From Pseudomonas phenolilytica (GTDB lineage Bacteria; Pseudomonadota; Gammaproteobacteria; Pseudomonadales; Pseudomonadaceae), in assembly GCF_021432765.1 (NCBI RefSeq), contig NZ_CP058908.1, positions 822,001 to 886,000 on the forward strand: 64,000 nt of DNA. Reading direction: 5' to 3'. Below are positions 47,863 through 56,716 of the stretch, one piece after another; within the stretch, counting starts at the first letter, position 1; each line of letters begins with the position of its first letter. A program made the translations under genes and the position numbers. Below the pieces are notes generated by a model, which was not told the DNA's origin, made no database searches, and was given only the letters and a program-made list of their open reading frames with translations.

Positions 47863-48276
47863 TCACTTGACCACGGGCAGGTTGTCGCCGCGCCAGCTGG
47901 AAATCCCTCCTGACAGCTTGACGGCCGTGAAGCCCGCCTTCTGTAGCTCGCGGCAGGCCGTTCCGGCGTGCTGGCCCATAGCATCGACCACGATGAGCGT
48001 CTTGGCCTTGTGCTTTTCCAGCTCGCTGGTGCGGCTGACCAGCTTGTCGTGGGGAACGTTCAATGCATCGACGATGTGGCCGGTGTCGAACTCCTTCTTC
48101 GGCCGCACGTCCAACACCACGCCTTCGCCACTGTTGACCAACGCGGTCAGCTCGCGGGTACTCAGGCTCTTGCCACCCTTGCGGGCCTCGGTAATAGCCA
48201 GCAGGACCAGCAGCGCCACGAAGATCGTGACGAGTACATAGTGGTTAGAGGCAAATTCAATCAGGTTAGCGAGCAT
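47863..48276 (-). CDS. Rhodanese-like domain protein, membrane anchored
   Basis: The 137-aa protein has one N-terminal helix (YVLVTIFVALLVLLAI) and a rhodanese domain at about 35-135. The position equivalent to the catalytic cysteine lies in the VVDAMGQHAGTA loop. The residues read Asp-Ala-Met-Gly with no cysteine at the usual spot, so persulfide transfer by the standard mechanism is doubtful. A cysteine occurs a few residues later (TACREL). First gene of the unit with grxC and secB; a TTG one codon earlier could also serve as start. Confidence 0.88.
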   Translation of the reverse strand: MLANLIEFASNHYVLVTIFVALLVLLAITEARKGGKSLSTRELTALVNSGEGVVLDVRPKKEFDTGHIVDALNVPHDKLVSRTSELEKHKAKTLIVVDAMGQHAGTACRELQKAGFTAVKLSGGISSWRGDNLPVVK

Positions 48277-48361
48277 CAACAGGTACCCAGGCGATAAAAT
48301 GCGGGCCAGTATACACAGGCCCCCAGCCCGGCTGAACCCTGCCCAATCGTGACCTCGGCCC

Positions 48362-48390
48362 GGCCAGCCAGTAGACTGGCGGCCTTTTTT
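48362..48390 (+). terminator. Terminator-like hairpin in the gpmI leader
   Basis: GCCAGT/ACTGGC, extended by GGCC/GGCC around one unpaired A, is followed by six T residues. It ends 30 bases before the gpmI ATG and points toward the gene. Confidence 0.65.
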
Positions 48391-48419
48391 ACCCTGCCCT
48401 TCGCAAGGAGCCCGAACGC

Positions 48420-49970
48420 ATGTCCGTCGTGCCTACCGCCGTGCCCAAACCCCTGGTTCTGATCATTCTCGACGGCTTCGGACACAGCGACAGTCCCGAG
48501 TTCAACGCCATTCATGCAGCCCACACCCCGGTCTACGATCACCTGCGTGCCACCCAGCCGCACGGTCTGATCTCCGGCAGCGGCATGGACGTGGGCCTGC
48601 CGGACGGGCAGATGGGCAATTCCGAGGTCGGCCACATGAACCTCGGTGCCGGTCGCGTGGTGTATCAGGACTTCACCCGGGTCACCAAGGCGATCCGCGA
48701 CGGCGAGTTTTTCGCCAATCCGGCCATCTGCGGTGCGGTCGACAAGGCCGTCGGTGCCGGCAAGGCGGTGCATATCCTCGGCCTGCTTTCCGACGGTGGC
48801 GTGCACAGCCACCAGGATCATCTGGTCGCGATGGCCGAACTGGCGGCCCGGCGCGGCGCCGAGAAGATCTACCTGCACGCCTTCCTCGACGGACGCGACA
48901 CGCCGCCGAAAAGCGCCCAGAGCTCCATCGAACTGCTCGATGCAACCTTCGCCCGCCTCGGCAAGGGCCGCATCGCCAGCCTGGTCGGGCGCTATTTCGC
49001 GATGGATCGTGACAATCGCTGGGACCGCGTCGAGCAGGCCTATCGGTTGATCGTCGACGGCACGGCGGAATACCGCGCCACCACTGCCATGGACGGCTTG
49101 AACGCCGCCTACGCGCGCGGCGAAAGCGACGAGTTCGTCAAGGCCACCGCCATCGGCGAATCGGTACGCGTGGAGGATGGCGATGCCGTGGTATTCATGA
49201 ACTTCCGCGCCGACCGCGCGCGCGAGCTGACCCGCACCTTCGTCGAGCCTGATTTCAAGGAGTTCCAGCGCGCCCGCGTGCCGCAGCTGGCCGGTTTCGT
49301 CATGCTGACCCAGTACGCCGCGAGCATTCCGGCGCCGGCTGCCTTCGCTCCGGAAGCGTTGACCAACGTGCTCGGCGAGTACCTGGCCAAGAACGGCAAG
49401 ACCCAGCTGCGCATCGCCGAGACCGAGAAGTACGCGCACGTGACCTTCTTCTTCTCCGGCGGTCGCGAGGAGCCGTTCGCGGGCGAGGAACGCATCCTGA
49501 TCCCGTCGCCACAGGTCGCCACCTATGACCTGCAACCGCAGATGAGCGCTCCGGAGGTTACCGACCGCATCGTCGACGCCATCGAGAACCAGCGTTACGA
49601 CGTCATCATCGTCAACTACGCCAACGGCGACATGGTCGGTCATACCGGCGTGTTCGAGGCCGCAGTCAAGGCAGTCGAATGTCTCGACCATTGCGTCGGG
49701 CGCATCGTCGCAGCGCTGGACAAGGTCGGCGGCGAAGCGCTGCTGACCGCCGACCACGGCAACGTCGAGCAGATGGAAGACGTCATGACCGGCCAGGCGC
49801 ACACCGCGCATACCTGTGAGCCGGTACCGTTCATCTATATCGGCAAGCGCAACGTTCGCATTCGCGAAGGCGGAGTGCTGGCGGATGTCGCGCCGACCAT
49901 GCTGACCCTGCTGGGAATGCCGGTGCCGGCGGAGATGACCGGACGCTCAATCGTCGAGCTGAACGGCTGA
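48420..49970 (+). CDS. gpmI: 2,3-bisphosphoglycerate-independent phosphoglycerate mutase
   Basis: The 516-aa dimanganese enzyme interconverts 3- and 2-phosphoglycerate in glycolysis and gluconeogenesis. The N-terminal metal site is LIILDGFG. The catalytic Ser sits in [16 protein letters not shown], the substrate residues in [12 protein letters not shown] and [14 protein letters not shown], and the C-terminal metal site in [12 protein letters not shown] and [12 protein letters not shown]. Length is normal. Divergent from the rhodanese unit, and followed by its own terminator. Confidence 0.97.
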   Translation: MSVVPTAVPKPLVLIILDGFGHSDSPEFNAIHAAHTPVYDHLRATQPHGLISGSGMDVGLPDGQMGNSEVGHMNLGAGRVVYQDFTRVTKAIRDGEFFANPAICGAVDKAVGAGKAVHILGLLSDGGVHSHQDHLVAMAELAARRGAEKIYLHAFLDGRDTPPKSAQSSIELLDATFARLGKGRIASLVGRYFAMDRDNRWDRVEQAYRLIVDGTAEYRATTAMDGLNAAYARGESDEFVKATAIGESVRVEDGDAVVFMNFRADRARELTRTFVEPDFKEFQRARVPQLAGFVMLTQYAASIPAPAAFAPEALTNVLGEYLAKNGKTQLRIAETEKYAHVTFFFSGGREEPFAGEERILIPSPQVATYDLQPQMSAPEVTDRIVDAIENQRYDVIIVNYANGDMVGHTGVFEAAVKAVECLDHCVGRIVAALDKVGGEALLTADHGNVEQMEDVMTGQAHTAHTCEPVPFIYIGKRNVRIREGGVLADVAPTMLTLLGMPVPAEMTGRSIVELNG

Positions 49971-50027
49971 AGGCGGTCAGCGGTGCGCGCACGGCCCGCT
50001 CGCCGCTCTGCTCGTTCACCTTTGCCT

Positions 50028-50061
50028 GCGGTTGCAGCTTGCAGCTTGCAACCGCTTTTTT
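50028..50061 (+). terminator. Terminator of gpmI
   Basis: Nine-base stem GCGGTTGCA/TGCAACCGC with a ten-base loop, followed by six T residues, 58 bases after the gpmI stop. Confidence 0.85.
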
Positions 50062-50103
50062 CGGCATACTACGCCGGTCATAACGCTCGGTTGACGCGCT
50101 CCC

Positions 50104-51357
50104 ATGCCTCGCTCCCTTCTCGTTCTCGCTCTCCTCTGCCTGCTCGGCACGGCTAACGCCGACGAACGCGCCGCCGCGCGCCAGCAGATCGAAGCCGCGC
50201 GCCAGGACATCGCCGAACTGCAGAAGCTGCTCAAGCAGATCGAGCAGGAAAAATCCGGCGTGCAGAAGCAGCTCAAGACGACCGAGAGCGAGATGGGCGA
50301 GCTGGAAAAGCAGGTCGATACCCTGCAGCAGGAAATCGACCGCAGCGAGGCGGAGCTGGACCGGCTCAACGAAGAGAAAACCACGCTCGAAGGCGCGCGC
50401 CTCGAGCAGCAGCGCCTGATCGGCACCCAGGCCCGCGCCGCCTACCAGAACGGTCGTCAGGAATATCTCAAACTGCTGCTGAACCAGCAGAACCCGGAAA
50501 AATTCAGCCGCACCCTCACCTATTACGACTACCTGAACAAGGCCCGTTTCGAGCAGGTGGCGAACTTCAACGAGACGCTGCGCCAGCTGGCCAATGTCGA
50601 AGCCGGTATCGAGGAGCAGCGCTCCAAGCTGGCGCAACAGCAGGACGGCCTGCGCGAACGGCGCGACCAACTGGCCGAAGTGCGCAAGGAGCGCCAGCAG
50701 GCGCTCGCCAAACTCAGCAGCGATTTTTCCACCCGCGAACAGAAGTTGCAGGCCCGCCGACAGGAACAGGCGCAGCTGGAACGCGTGCTCAAGACCATCG
50801 AGGAAACCCTGGCACGGCAGGCGCGCGAGGCCGAGCAGGCCCGCCAGCGTGCGCTGCTTGCCGAACGCGAGCGCCAGCAGCAACAGCGCCAGGCCGGGGC
50901 GAAGGTTACGCCCGGCCCGCTGGTTTCCAGCAGCGGTGCCAGCTTCGGCGGCCCGTTCGCGCAGGCCAAGGGCAAGCTGCCGTGGCCGGTCGACGGCCGC
51001 TTGGTCGCCCGTTACGGCACTCCACGCGGCGGCGACGCTCGAACCAAGTGGGACGGTGTGCTGATCGGCGCCGCCGTCGGCAGCCAGGTGCGCGCCGTGC
51101 ATGGCGGTCGCGTGGTCTTTGCCGACTGGCTGCGCGGCGCCGGCCTGCTGGTGATTCTCGACCACGGCAACGGCTACCTGACGCTGTACGGACATAACCA
51201 GAGCCTGCTCAAGGACGCTGGTGATATCGTCAAGGCCGGCGAGCCGATCGCCACCGTGGGAACCAGCGGCGGCCAGGAAGCGGCCGCGCTGTATTTCGCC
51301 ATCCGCCAGCAAGGCCGCCCCAGCGACCCCGCTCAATGGTGCCGCGCGCAAGGTTAG
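50104..51357 (+). CDS. EnvC-type murein hydrolase activator (degenerate LytM domain)
   Basis: The 417-aa periplasmic protein has a signal peptide (1-18, ANA), a very long coiled coil (20-260) and a C-terminal LytM/M23 domain (290-415). EnvC activates the amidases AmiA and AmiB at the septum. The LytM first motif, normally with His and Asp ligands, here reads KWDGVLIGA, so both zinc ligands are missing; the later HxH site keeps one His (LYGHNQ). It is thus probably an activator, not an enzyme. The ctpA start lies 26 bases after its stop. Confidence 0.92.
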   Translation: MPRSLLVLALLCLLGTANADERAAARQQIEAARQDIAELQKLLKQIEQEKSGVQKQLKTTESEMGELEKQVDTLQQEIDRSEAELDRLNEEKTTLEGARLEQQRLIGTQARAAYQNGRQEYLKLLLNQQNPEKFSRTLTYYDYLNKARFEQVANFNETLRQLANVEAGIEEQRSKLAQQQDGLRERRDQLAEVRKERQQALAKLSSDFSTREQKLQARRQEQAQLERVLKTIEETLARQAREAEQARQRALLAERERQQQQRQAGAKVTPGPLVSSSGASFGGPFAQAKGKLPWPVDGRLVARYGTPRGGDARTKWDGVLIGAAVGSQVRAVHGGRVVFADWLRGAGLLVILDHGNGYLTLYGHNQSLLKDAGDIVKAGEPIATVGTSGGQEAAALYFAIRQQGRPSDPAQWCRAQG

Positions 51358-51383
51358 CGCCGCCCTCACAATTGGAGTTCGAC

Positions 51384-52721
51384 ATGCTGCACCTGCGCCG
51401 TTTCGCCCAACCCTCCACGCTCGCTCTGGCCGTAGTGCTGGGGCTGCACGGCAGCGCCTGGGCGCAGCAGCCGGCGGCTGAGCCAGCTGCTCCGGTGGCG
51501 CTGGAGGCGTCGAAGAACAAGGCGCCGCTGCCACTGGAAGAGCTGCGCACCTTCGCCGAGGTGCTCGACCGCATCAAGGCCGCCTATGTCGAACCGGTCG
51601 ACGACAAGACGCTGCTGGAGAACGCCATCAAGGGCATGCTCAGCAACCTCGATCCGCATTCGGCCTATCTCGAGCCCGAGGCCTTCGCCGAGCTGCAGGA
51701 AAGCACCAGCGGCGAGTTCGGTGGGCTGGGCATCGAGGTGGGCCAGGAGGATGGCCTGATCAAGGTGGTCTCGCCGATCGACGATACCCCGGCCTCGCGC
51801 GCCGGCATCGAGGCCGGCGACCTGATCGTCAAGATCGATGGCAAGCCGACCAAGGGCCTGTCGATGATGGACGCCGTCGCGCAGATGCGCGGCAAGCCCG
51901 GCAGCAGCATCACCCTGACCCTGGTGCGCGAAGCCGGGCGGCCGTTCGACGTCAAGCTGACACGCGCGGTGATCAAGGTACAGAGCGTCAAGAGCCAGCT
52001 GCTCGAACCCGGCTACGGCTACCTGCGCATCACCCAGTTCCAGATCAACACCGGCGAGGAAGTCGGCAAGGCGCTGGCGCGCCTGAAGAAGGCCAACGAC
52101 GGTAAGAAGCTCAGCGGTCTGGTGCTCGACCTGCGCAACAACCCCGGCGGGGTGCTGCAGGCGGCGGTCGAGGTGTCCGACCACTTCCTCACCAAGGGCC
52201 TGATCGTCTACACCAAGGGCCGCATCGCCAATTCCGAACTGCGCTTCAATGCCGATCCGGCCGATGCCAGCGAGCATGTGCCGCTGGTGGTGCTGATCAA
52301 TGGCGGCAGCGCCTCGGCCTCGGAGATCGTCGCCGGCGCGCTGCAGGATCACAAGCGCGGCGTGGTGATGGGCACCGACAGCTTCGGCAAGGGCTCGGTG
52401 CAGACCGTGCTGCCGCTGAACAACGACCGCGCCCTGAAGCTGACCACCGCGCTGTACTTTACCCCCAACGGCCGTTCGATCCAGGCCCAGGGCATCGTGC
52501 CGGACATCGAGGTCGCGCGTGCCAAGCTGACCCGCGAGCAGGCCGGCGACAATCTGCGCGAGGCGGATCTGGCCGGCCACCTGGGTAACGGCAACGGCGG
52601 CCCGGATCGTCCGAGCAGCACGCAGGTGGTCAGCGATTCGCCACGCCCGCAGGACGATGATTATCAGCTGGGCCAGGCGCTCAACCTGCTCAAGGGGCTG
52701 AACCTCACCCGCGGTCAATGA
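51384..52721 (+). CDS. ctpA: C-terminal processing serine protease CtpA (S41)
   Basis: The 445-aa periplasmic protease has a signal peptide (1-27, AWA), an N-terminal helix region, a PDZ domain (about 90-175: GGLGIEVG...AGIEAGDLIVKIDG) and an S41 catalytic core. The nucleophile Ser is in NGGSASASEIVAGAL, and the catalytic Lys in TDSFGKGSVQT follows 25 residues later. In P. aeruginosa CtpA with its lipoprotein adaptor LbcA degrades murein hydrolases. Adjacency to envC fits control of cell-wall cleavage. The start MLHLRRFAQ has TTGGAG upstream. Confidence 0.96.
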   Translation: MLHLRRFAQPSTLALAVVLGLHGSAWAQQPAAEPAAPVALEASKNKAPLPLEELRTFAEVLDRIKAAYVEPVDDKTLLENAIKGMLSNLDPHSAYLEPEAFAELQESTSGEFGGLGIEVGQEDGLIKVVSPIDDTPASRAGIEAGDLIVKIDGKPTKGLSMMDAVAQMRGKPGSSITLTLVREAGRPFDVKLTRAVIKVQSVKSQLLEPGYGYLRITQFQINTGEEVGKALARLKKANDGKKLSGLVLDLRNNPGGVLQAAVEVSDHFLTKGLIVYTKGRIANSELRFNADPADASEHVPLVVLINGGSASASEIVAGALQDHKRGVVMGTDSFGKGSVQTVLPLNNDRALKLTTALYFTPNGRSIQAQGIVPDIEVARAKLTREQAGDNLREADLAGHLGNGNGGPDRPSSTQVVSDSPRPQDDDYQLGQALNLLKGLNLTRGQ

Positions 52722-53527
52722 CCGGCGCCTGCCGTCGCACCGCACTGCGCCTGGGCCTGCTGCTCGGCCTGCTGAGCAGCGCGGCGCTGGCCGGCGGCCT
52801 AGCAGGCGCCACGCCCGCAACAGCCGCCAGGCCGGCGCGGCTGAGCCTGATCATCGACGATCTCGGCCAGCATCCCGCGCGCGATCGCCGCGTTCTGGCG
52901 CTGCCGGGGCCGGTGGCGCTGGCGATCCTGCCGGATACCCGTCACGCCACCAGCCTCGCCGAACAGGCCCACCGCGCCGGCAAGACCGTGCTGCTGCACT
53001 TGCCGATGGCGCCCGCCAACGGTCGCTTCGCCTGGCAGCCAAACCTGCCGCACGCCGAGCTCCAGCGCCGACTGCAGGCGGCGCTGCTGGCGGTGCCATA
53101 CGCCAGCGGCGTGAACAATCACATGGGCAGCGTCATGACCACGCAGCCGCAGGCGATGACCGAGCTGATGCGCGAACTGCAGCGGCGCCATCTGTTCTTT
53201 CTCGACAGCCGCACCAGCCCACGCACCGTCGCCGCCGCCAGCGCCCAGCGCGAGCAGCTGGCAAGCCTGTCGCGCGACGTCTTCCTCGATGACGATGCCA
53301 GCCCGCAGGCGGTTGCCGAACGCTTCCAGACGGCAATCGCACTGGCGCGCCGGCAGGGTTCGGTGGTGCTCATCGGTCATCCCTACGACAGCACGCTGGC
53401 GCTGCTGGAACGCGAGCTACCCCGCCTGGCGGAGCTCGGGATCGAGTGGGTCGATATCGGCCAGATGATCGCCATCCGCGGCAACCGGGCGATGGCGGCC
53501 CACGGTACAGGTGGGATTTATCGTTGA
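52718..53527 (+). CDS. Divergent polysaccharide deacetylase family protein
   Basis: The 269-aa secreted protein overlaps ctpA by four bases (ATGA). It has a signal sequence (LLLGLLSSAALA) and the NodB-like fold of the divergent deacetylase family. LSLIIDDLGQ supplies the Asp pair near 47-55, VLLHLPM comes near 91, GVNNHMGS the His site near 130, and FFLDSRTS and SRDVFLDDD the acid pairs. Likely works on cell-wall or exported glycans. Its grouping with envC and ctpA is conserved in proteobacteria; the substrate is not known. Confidence 0.9.
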   Translation: MTGACRRTALRLGLLLGLLSSAALAGGLAGATPATAARPARLSLIIDDLGQHPARDRRVLALPGPVALAILPDTRHATSLAEQAHRAGKTVLLHLPMAPANGRFAWQPNLPHAELQRRLQAALLAVPYASGVNNHMGSVMTTQPQAMTELMRELQRRHLFFLDSRTSPRTVAAASAQREQLASLSRDVFLDDDASPQAVAERFQTAIALARRQGSVVLIGHPYDSTLALLERELPRLAELGIEWVDIGQMIAIRGNRAMAAHGTGGIYR

Positions 53528-53636
53528 GGCCTGCGCAAAAGCAGCGAAGTCGACGTGCTGCCAGCCGAGCCTGCGTATAACCTAGGCCAGCATCCGGTCG
53601 GAGCGACCGGAGCACGACTCTGCCGCAGGGAAACGC

Positions 53637-54080
53637 ATGGATATTCAATGGTGGTACTGGATCGTCGCGGGCGCCGTGCTGATTCTCATGGAATTGGTGG
53701 TGCCCTCGTTCTTCATTCTCTGGTTCGGCGTCGGCGCGCTGCTAGTCGCGCTGGCGATGTGGCTGCTGCCCGATCTTTCGCTGACCGCGCAGATCGCGCT
53801 GTGGAGCGGCGCGTCACTGGTGATGGTTGCGCTCTGGTTCAAGCTGTTCGCCGGCGCCCGGCTGAAGACGCAGTCCGGCACCGCGCAGGGCGAGGTCATC
53901 GGTGAGGTAGGTCTGCTGGTCAGCGCAGTCGCCCCCTTCCAGCATGGCAAGGTGCGCTTCCAGAAGCCGATCCTCGGCAGCGAGCAGTGGAACTGCATGG
54001 CCGATGAAGCGATTCCCGCCGGCGAGCGGGTGCGCATCGTCGCCTTCGACGGCAACAGTGTGAAAGTCGCCCGGGCCTGA
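53637..54080 (+). CDS. NfeD family membrane protein
   Basis: The 147-aa protein has three or four helices in residues 6-70 followed by an OB-fold domain (80-147: GEVGLLVSAVAPFQHGKVRF...VRIVAFDGNSVKVARA). NfeD proteins of this short type pair with stomatin-like proteins and are thought to organise membrane microdomains. The stomatin homologue follows 49 bases downstream. A TGCGTATAAC extended -10 box about 55 bases upstream (53572-53581) could be its promoter. Confidence 0.9.
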   Translation: MDIQWWYWIVAGAVLILMELVVPSFFILWFGVGALLVALAMWLLPDLSLTAQIALWSGASLVMVALWFKLFAGARLKTQSGTAQGEVIGEVGLLVSAVAPFQHGKVRFQKPILGSEQWNCMADEAIPAGERVRIVAFDGNSVKVARA

Positions 54081-54129
54081 CGCGGCTCGCGGTGCAAGCG
54101 GAACAACTCACTCAACAAGGAAGCTGTTT

Positions 54130-54987
54130 ATGACACCCGGTCTGATCATTGCGATCGTCGTTGTGGTACTCGTCCTCACCACCATCGCCAAAGGCGTACG
54201 CCTGGTTCCGCAGGGCGACGAATGGATCGTCGAGCGCCTGGGCCGTTATCAGCGCACGCTGATCCCCGGCCTCAACATCCTCATCCCGTACATGGACAAC
54301 GTCGCCTACAAGCTGGTGACCAAGGACCAGATTCTCGACATCGAGCAGCAGGAGGTGATCACCAAGGACAACGCGGTGATCCTTACCAATGCGCTGTGCT
54401 TCGTGAAGGTCACCGATCCGGTTAAGGCGGTCTACGGCGTCACCGATTACAAGTCGGCGATCTCCAACCTGACCAAGACCACCCTGCGCCAGATCATCGG
54501 CGAGATGGAGCTGGACGAGGCGCTGTCCTCGCGCGACATCATCAAGGCCAAGCTGCGCGACAGCATGGCCGAGCAGGCTGGCGACTGGGGGCTGACGGTC
54601 AAGGGCATCGAGATTCAGGACATCTCGCCGTCCGAATCCATGCAGCGGGCGATGGAGATGCAGGCGGCTGCCGAGCGCGAGCGCAAGGCCACCGTCACCC
54701 GCGCCGAAGGTGCCAAACAGGCGGCGATCCTCGAGGCCGAAGCCCGCCTGGAGTCGGCCAAGCGCGACGCCTCGGCGCAGGTGGAACTGGCTACCGCCTC
54801 GGCCACGGCGATCCGGCTGGTTGCCGAAACCATCGGCAGCGATAGCGGACCGATGATGTATCTGCTCGGCGAGAAGTACATCGCCTCGCTGGAGAGTCTT
54901 GCCGGCAGCGGCAACGCCAAAATGGTGGTGCTGCCGGCCGACCTGCAGGCGACGCTGGGCGGGCTGCTCGGCAAGGCCAAGCTGTAA
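54130..54987 (+). CDS. SPFH/stomatin family membrane protein (QmcA-like)
   Basis: The 285-aa protein has an N-terminal membrane helix (IIAIVVVVLVLTTIA), an SPFH/band 7 domain (about 22-190) with RLVPQGDEWIVERLGRYQRTL and the YMDNVAYKLVTKDQILD segment, and a coiled-coil tail rich in E, A and R. Such proteins form large rings in the membrane and interact with FtsH or NfeD partners. Coupling with nfeD upstream is the usual arrangement. Convergent with the binding-protein gene 16 bases away. Confidence 0.93.
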   Translation: MTPGLIIAIVVVVLVLTTIAKGVRLVPQGDEWIVERLGRYQRTLIPGLNILIPYMDNVAYKLVTKDQILDIEQQEVITKDNAVILTNALCFVKVTDPVKAVYGVTDYKSAISNLTKTTLRQIIGEMELDEALSSRDIIKAKLRDSMAEQAGDWGLTVKGIEIQDISPSESMQRAMEMQAAAERERKATVTRAEGAKQAAILEAEARLESAKRDASAQVELATASATAIRLVAETIGSDSGPMMYLLGEKYIASLESLAGSGNAKMVVLPADLQATLGGLLGKAKL

Positions 54988-55003
54988 CACCGGGGCGCCT
55001 TTG

Positions 55004-55756
55004 CTATTGCAGGTAACGCGCGTTGATCGCCTCGACCACGCCCTCGGCGCGCATCTGATCCAGAGCCTGCTGCAGTTGCTGCACGATCTGCTCGTCGGTC
55101 TGCTTGTTCAGCGCCAGATAAAGCTCGGCGCTTTCGAAGCGCAGCACGCGCTTGAGCCCGGTGACGCCGTCCTGCCGCGCCAGGAAGCGTCCGGCCGGAT
55201 CGCCGGTGGCCCAGAGATCGATCTTGCCGTCCATCAGCTTGCGGACGTTTTCCTGGTCGCGTAGCGCCAGCTCCGGCTGCAGCCCCTGCGCTTGCAGATG
55301 CTCGCCGATCGCATCGCCTTTGTAGGCGCCCACACGGTACTGACGGACCTGTTCCAGACTGGTCACACTGATCGGGCTGTCGCCCCGTGCCAGCAGCACC
55401 CAATCGTCCGGACCGATCGGGCCGACCCACTTGAACAGCGCCTCGCGCTCGGGCAAGCGCGCGGTGACGAATACCCCATAGTTGGCCTGCTCCAGCGCCA
55501 TGCCGTAGATCCGTTCCCAAGGGAAACGCAGCGTCAGCGTGTACTCGATGCCGGCACGCTTGAACATTTCGCGCACGATGTCGGCGGCGATGCCGGTGAT
55601 GTGCTCGTCACGGGCGAAGTTCTTGCCGTCGTCCGCCATGTTGTAGGGCGGGAAGTTTTCCGTCAGCAGGTCGATCTTCGCCGGCGTCTGGGCATGGGCT
55701 TGCACGGCGCCGAACAGCAGCGCCGCGGCCGCGAGGGAAATGACAGCTCTGAACAT
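55004..55756 (-). CDS. Periplasmic substrate-binding protein (ABC, SBP_bac_3-like)
   Basis: The 250-aa secreted protein is of the polar amino-acid binding family (SBP_bac_3). The signal peptide ends AHA near residue 21. The mature start is TPAKIDLLTENFPPYNM, followed by GIAADIVREMFKRAGIEYTL and the second lobe GAYKGDAIGEHL. No transporter genes lie beside it, so it is an orphan binding protein; such genes are common in Pseudomonas and may serve sensing or share a transporter elsewhere. The start MFRAVISLAA has AGAGGA upstream. It is 91 bases after hisF on the same strand. Confidence 0.86.
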   Translation of the reverse strand: MFRAVISLAAAALLFGAVQAHAQTPAKIDLLTENFPPYNMADDGKNFARDEHITGIAADIVREMFKRAGIEYTLTLRFPWERIYGMALEQANYGVFVTARLPEREALFKWVGPIGPDDWVLLARGDSPISVTSLEQVRQYRVGAYKGDAIGEHLQAQGLQPELALRDQENVRKLMDGKIDLWATGDPAGRFLARQDGVTGLKRVLRFESAELYLALNKQTDEQIVQQLQQALDQMRAEGVVEAINARYLQ

Positions 55757-55847
55757 GCGTGAATCCTCTTTTTTTGTGCTTATCCGCATTACCGCGGACG
55801 TGTCCATGCATCGAGAGCGAGGCCTTTCGCTCGGTAGCACGCCGCGA

Positions 55848-56618
55848 TCAGCGCATCACGATGCCGCGGGCGGCCAGGTAGGCCTTGGCTTCCGGGATGG
55901 TGTATTCGCCGAAGTGGAAGATGCTCGCGGCCAGCACCGCATCGGCCTTGCCCTCGAGGATGCCATCGGCCAGGTGCTGCAGGTTGCCGACGCCACCGGA
56001 GGCGATCACCGGGATGCACAGCGCTTCGCTGATGGCGCGGGTGACGCCCAGGTCGTAGCCGCTCTTCACACCGTCCTGGTCCATGCTGGTCAGCAGGATT
56101 TCGCCAGCGCCGAGGGCTTCCATCTTCTTCGCCCAGGCCACTGCATCCAGGCCGGTGGGCTTACGCCCGCCATGGGTGAAGATTTCCCAGCGGCCCGGCT
56201 CGCCTGGCGCGGAGACCTTCTTGGCGTCGATAGCGACCACGATGCACTGCGAGCCGAAACGGTCCGCGGCCTCGCCGACGAAATCCGGGTTGAACACCGC
56301 GGCGGTGTTGATCGAGACCTTGTCGGCGCCGGCATTGAGCAGGTTGCGGATGTCCTGCACGCTGCGCACGCCGCCGCCCACGGTCAGCGGGATGAATACC
56401 TGGCTGGCCATGCGCTCGACGGTGTGCAGCGTGGTGTCGCGGTTGTCGACGCTGGCGGTGATGTCGAGGAAGGTGATCTCATCGGCGCCCTGCTCGTCGT
56501 AGCGGCGGGCGATCTCCACCGGGTCGCCGGCGTCACGGATGTTCTCGAACTGGACGCCCTTGACCACGCGGCCGTTGTCCACGTCGAGGCAGGGAATGAT
56601 GCGTTTGGCCAGGGCCAT
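55848..56618 (-). CDS. hisF: Imidazole glycerol phosphate synthase subunit HisF
   Basis: The 256-aa TIM barrel condenses ammonia from HisH with PRFAR to give imidazole-glycerol phosphate and AICAR. The catalytic Asp pair is Asp11 in [13 protein letters not shown] and Asp130 in VVAIDAKKV. The phosphate sites are VGGGVRS and ASGGVGN. The start [12 protein letters not shown] has GGAGA upstream; a start nine codons earlier is unlikely. It is separated from hisA by 98 bases containing a REP-like palindrome. Confidence 0.97.
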   Translation of the reverse strand: MALAKRIIPCLDVDNGRVVKGVQFENIRDAGDPVEIARRYDEQGADEITFLDITASVDNRDTTLHTVERMASQVFIPLTVGGGVRSVQDIRNLLNAGADKVSINTAAVFNPDFVGEAADRFGSQCIVVAIDAKKVSAPGEPGRWEIFTHGGRKPTGLDAVAWAKKMEALGAGEILLTSMDQDGVKSGYDLGVTRAISEALCIPVIASGGVGNLQHLADGILEGKADAVLAASIFHFGEYTIPEAKAYLAARGIVMR

Positions 56619-56673
56619 GGCTTTCTCCGAAAGCGGCTTCTTCAAGCCGCAGGCTTCAAGCTGCAGGTAGCGT

Positions 56674-56703
56674 GTAGGGTGGATCGCGCTTCACCGATCC
56701 ACC
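56674..56703. repeat. REP-like palindrome between hisA and hisF
   Basis: A GTAG head is followed by the inverted repeat GGTGGATCG/CGATCCACC with an eight-base loop. GTAGGGTGGAT palindromes are a recurrent extragenic repeat in several Pseudomonas genomes, as I recall. A nearby stretch with CTTCAAG and CTGCAGG repeats (56641-56667) precedes it. Confidence 0.55.
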
Positions 56704-56716
56704 GCAGTTCAGCAAA

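Noticed and set aside
48276..49811. 511-aa minus-strand open frame opposite gpmI
   Set aside because: Antisense shadow of gpmI in a GC-rich codon frame; no ribosome site or domain.
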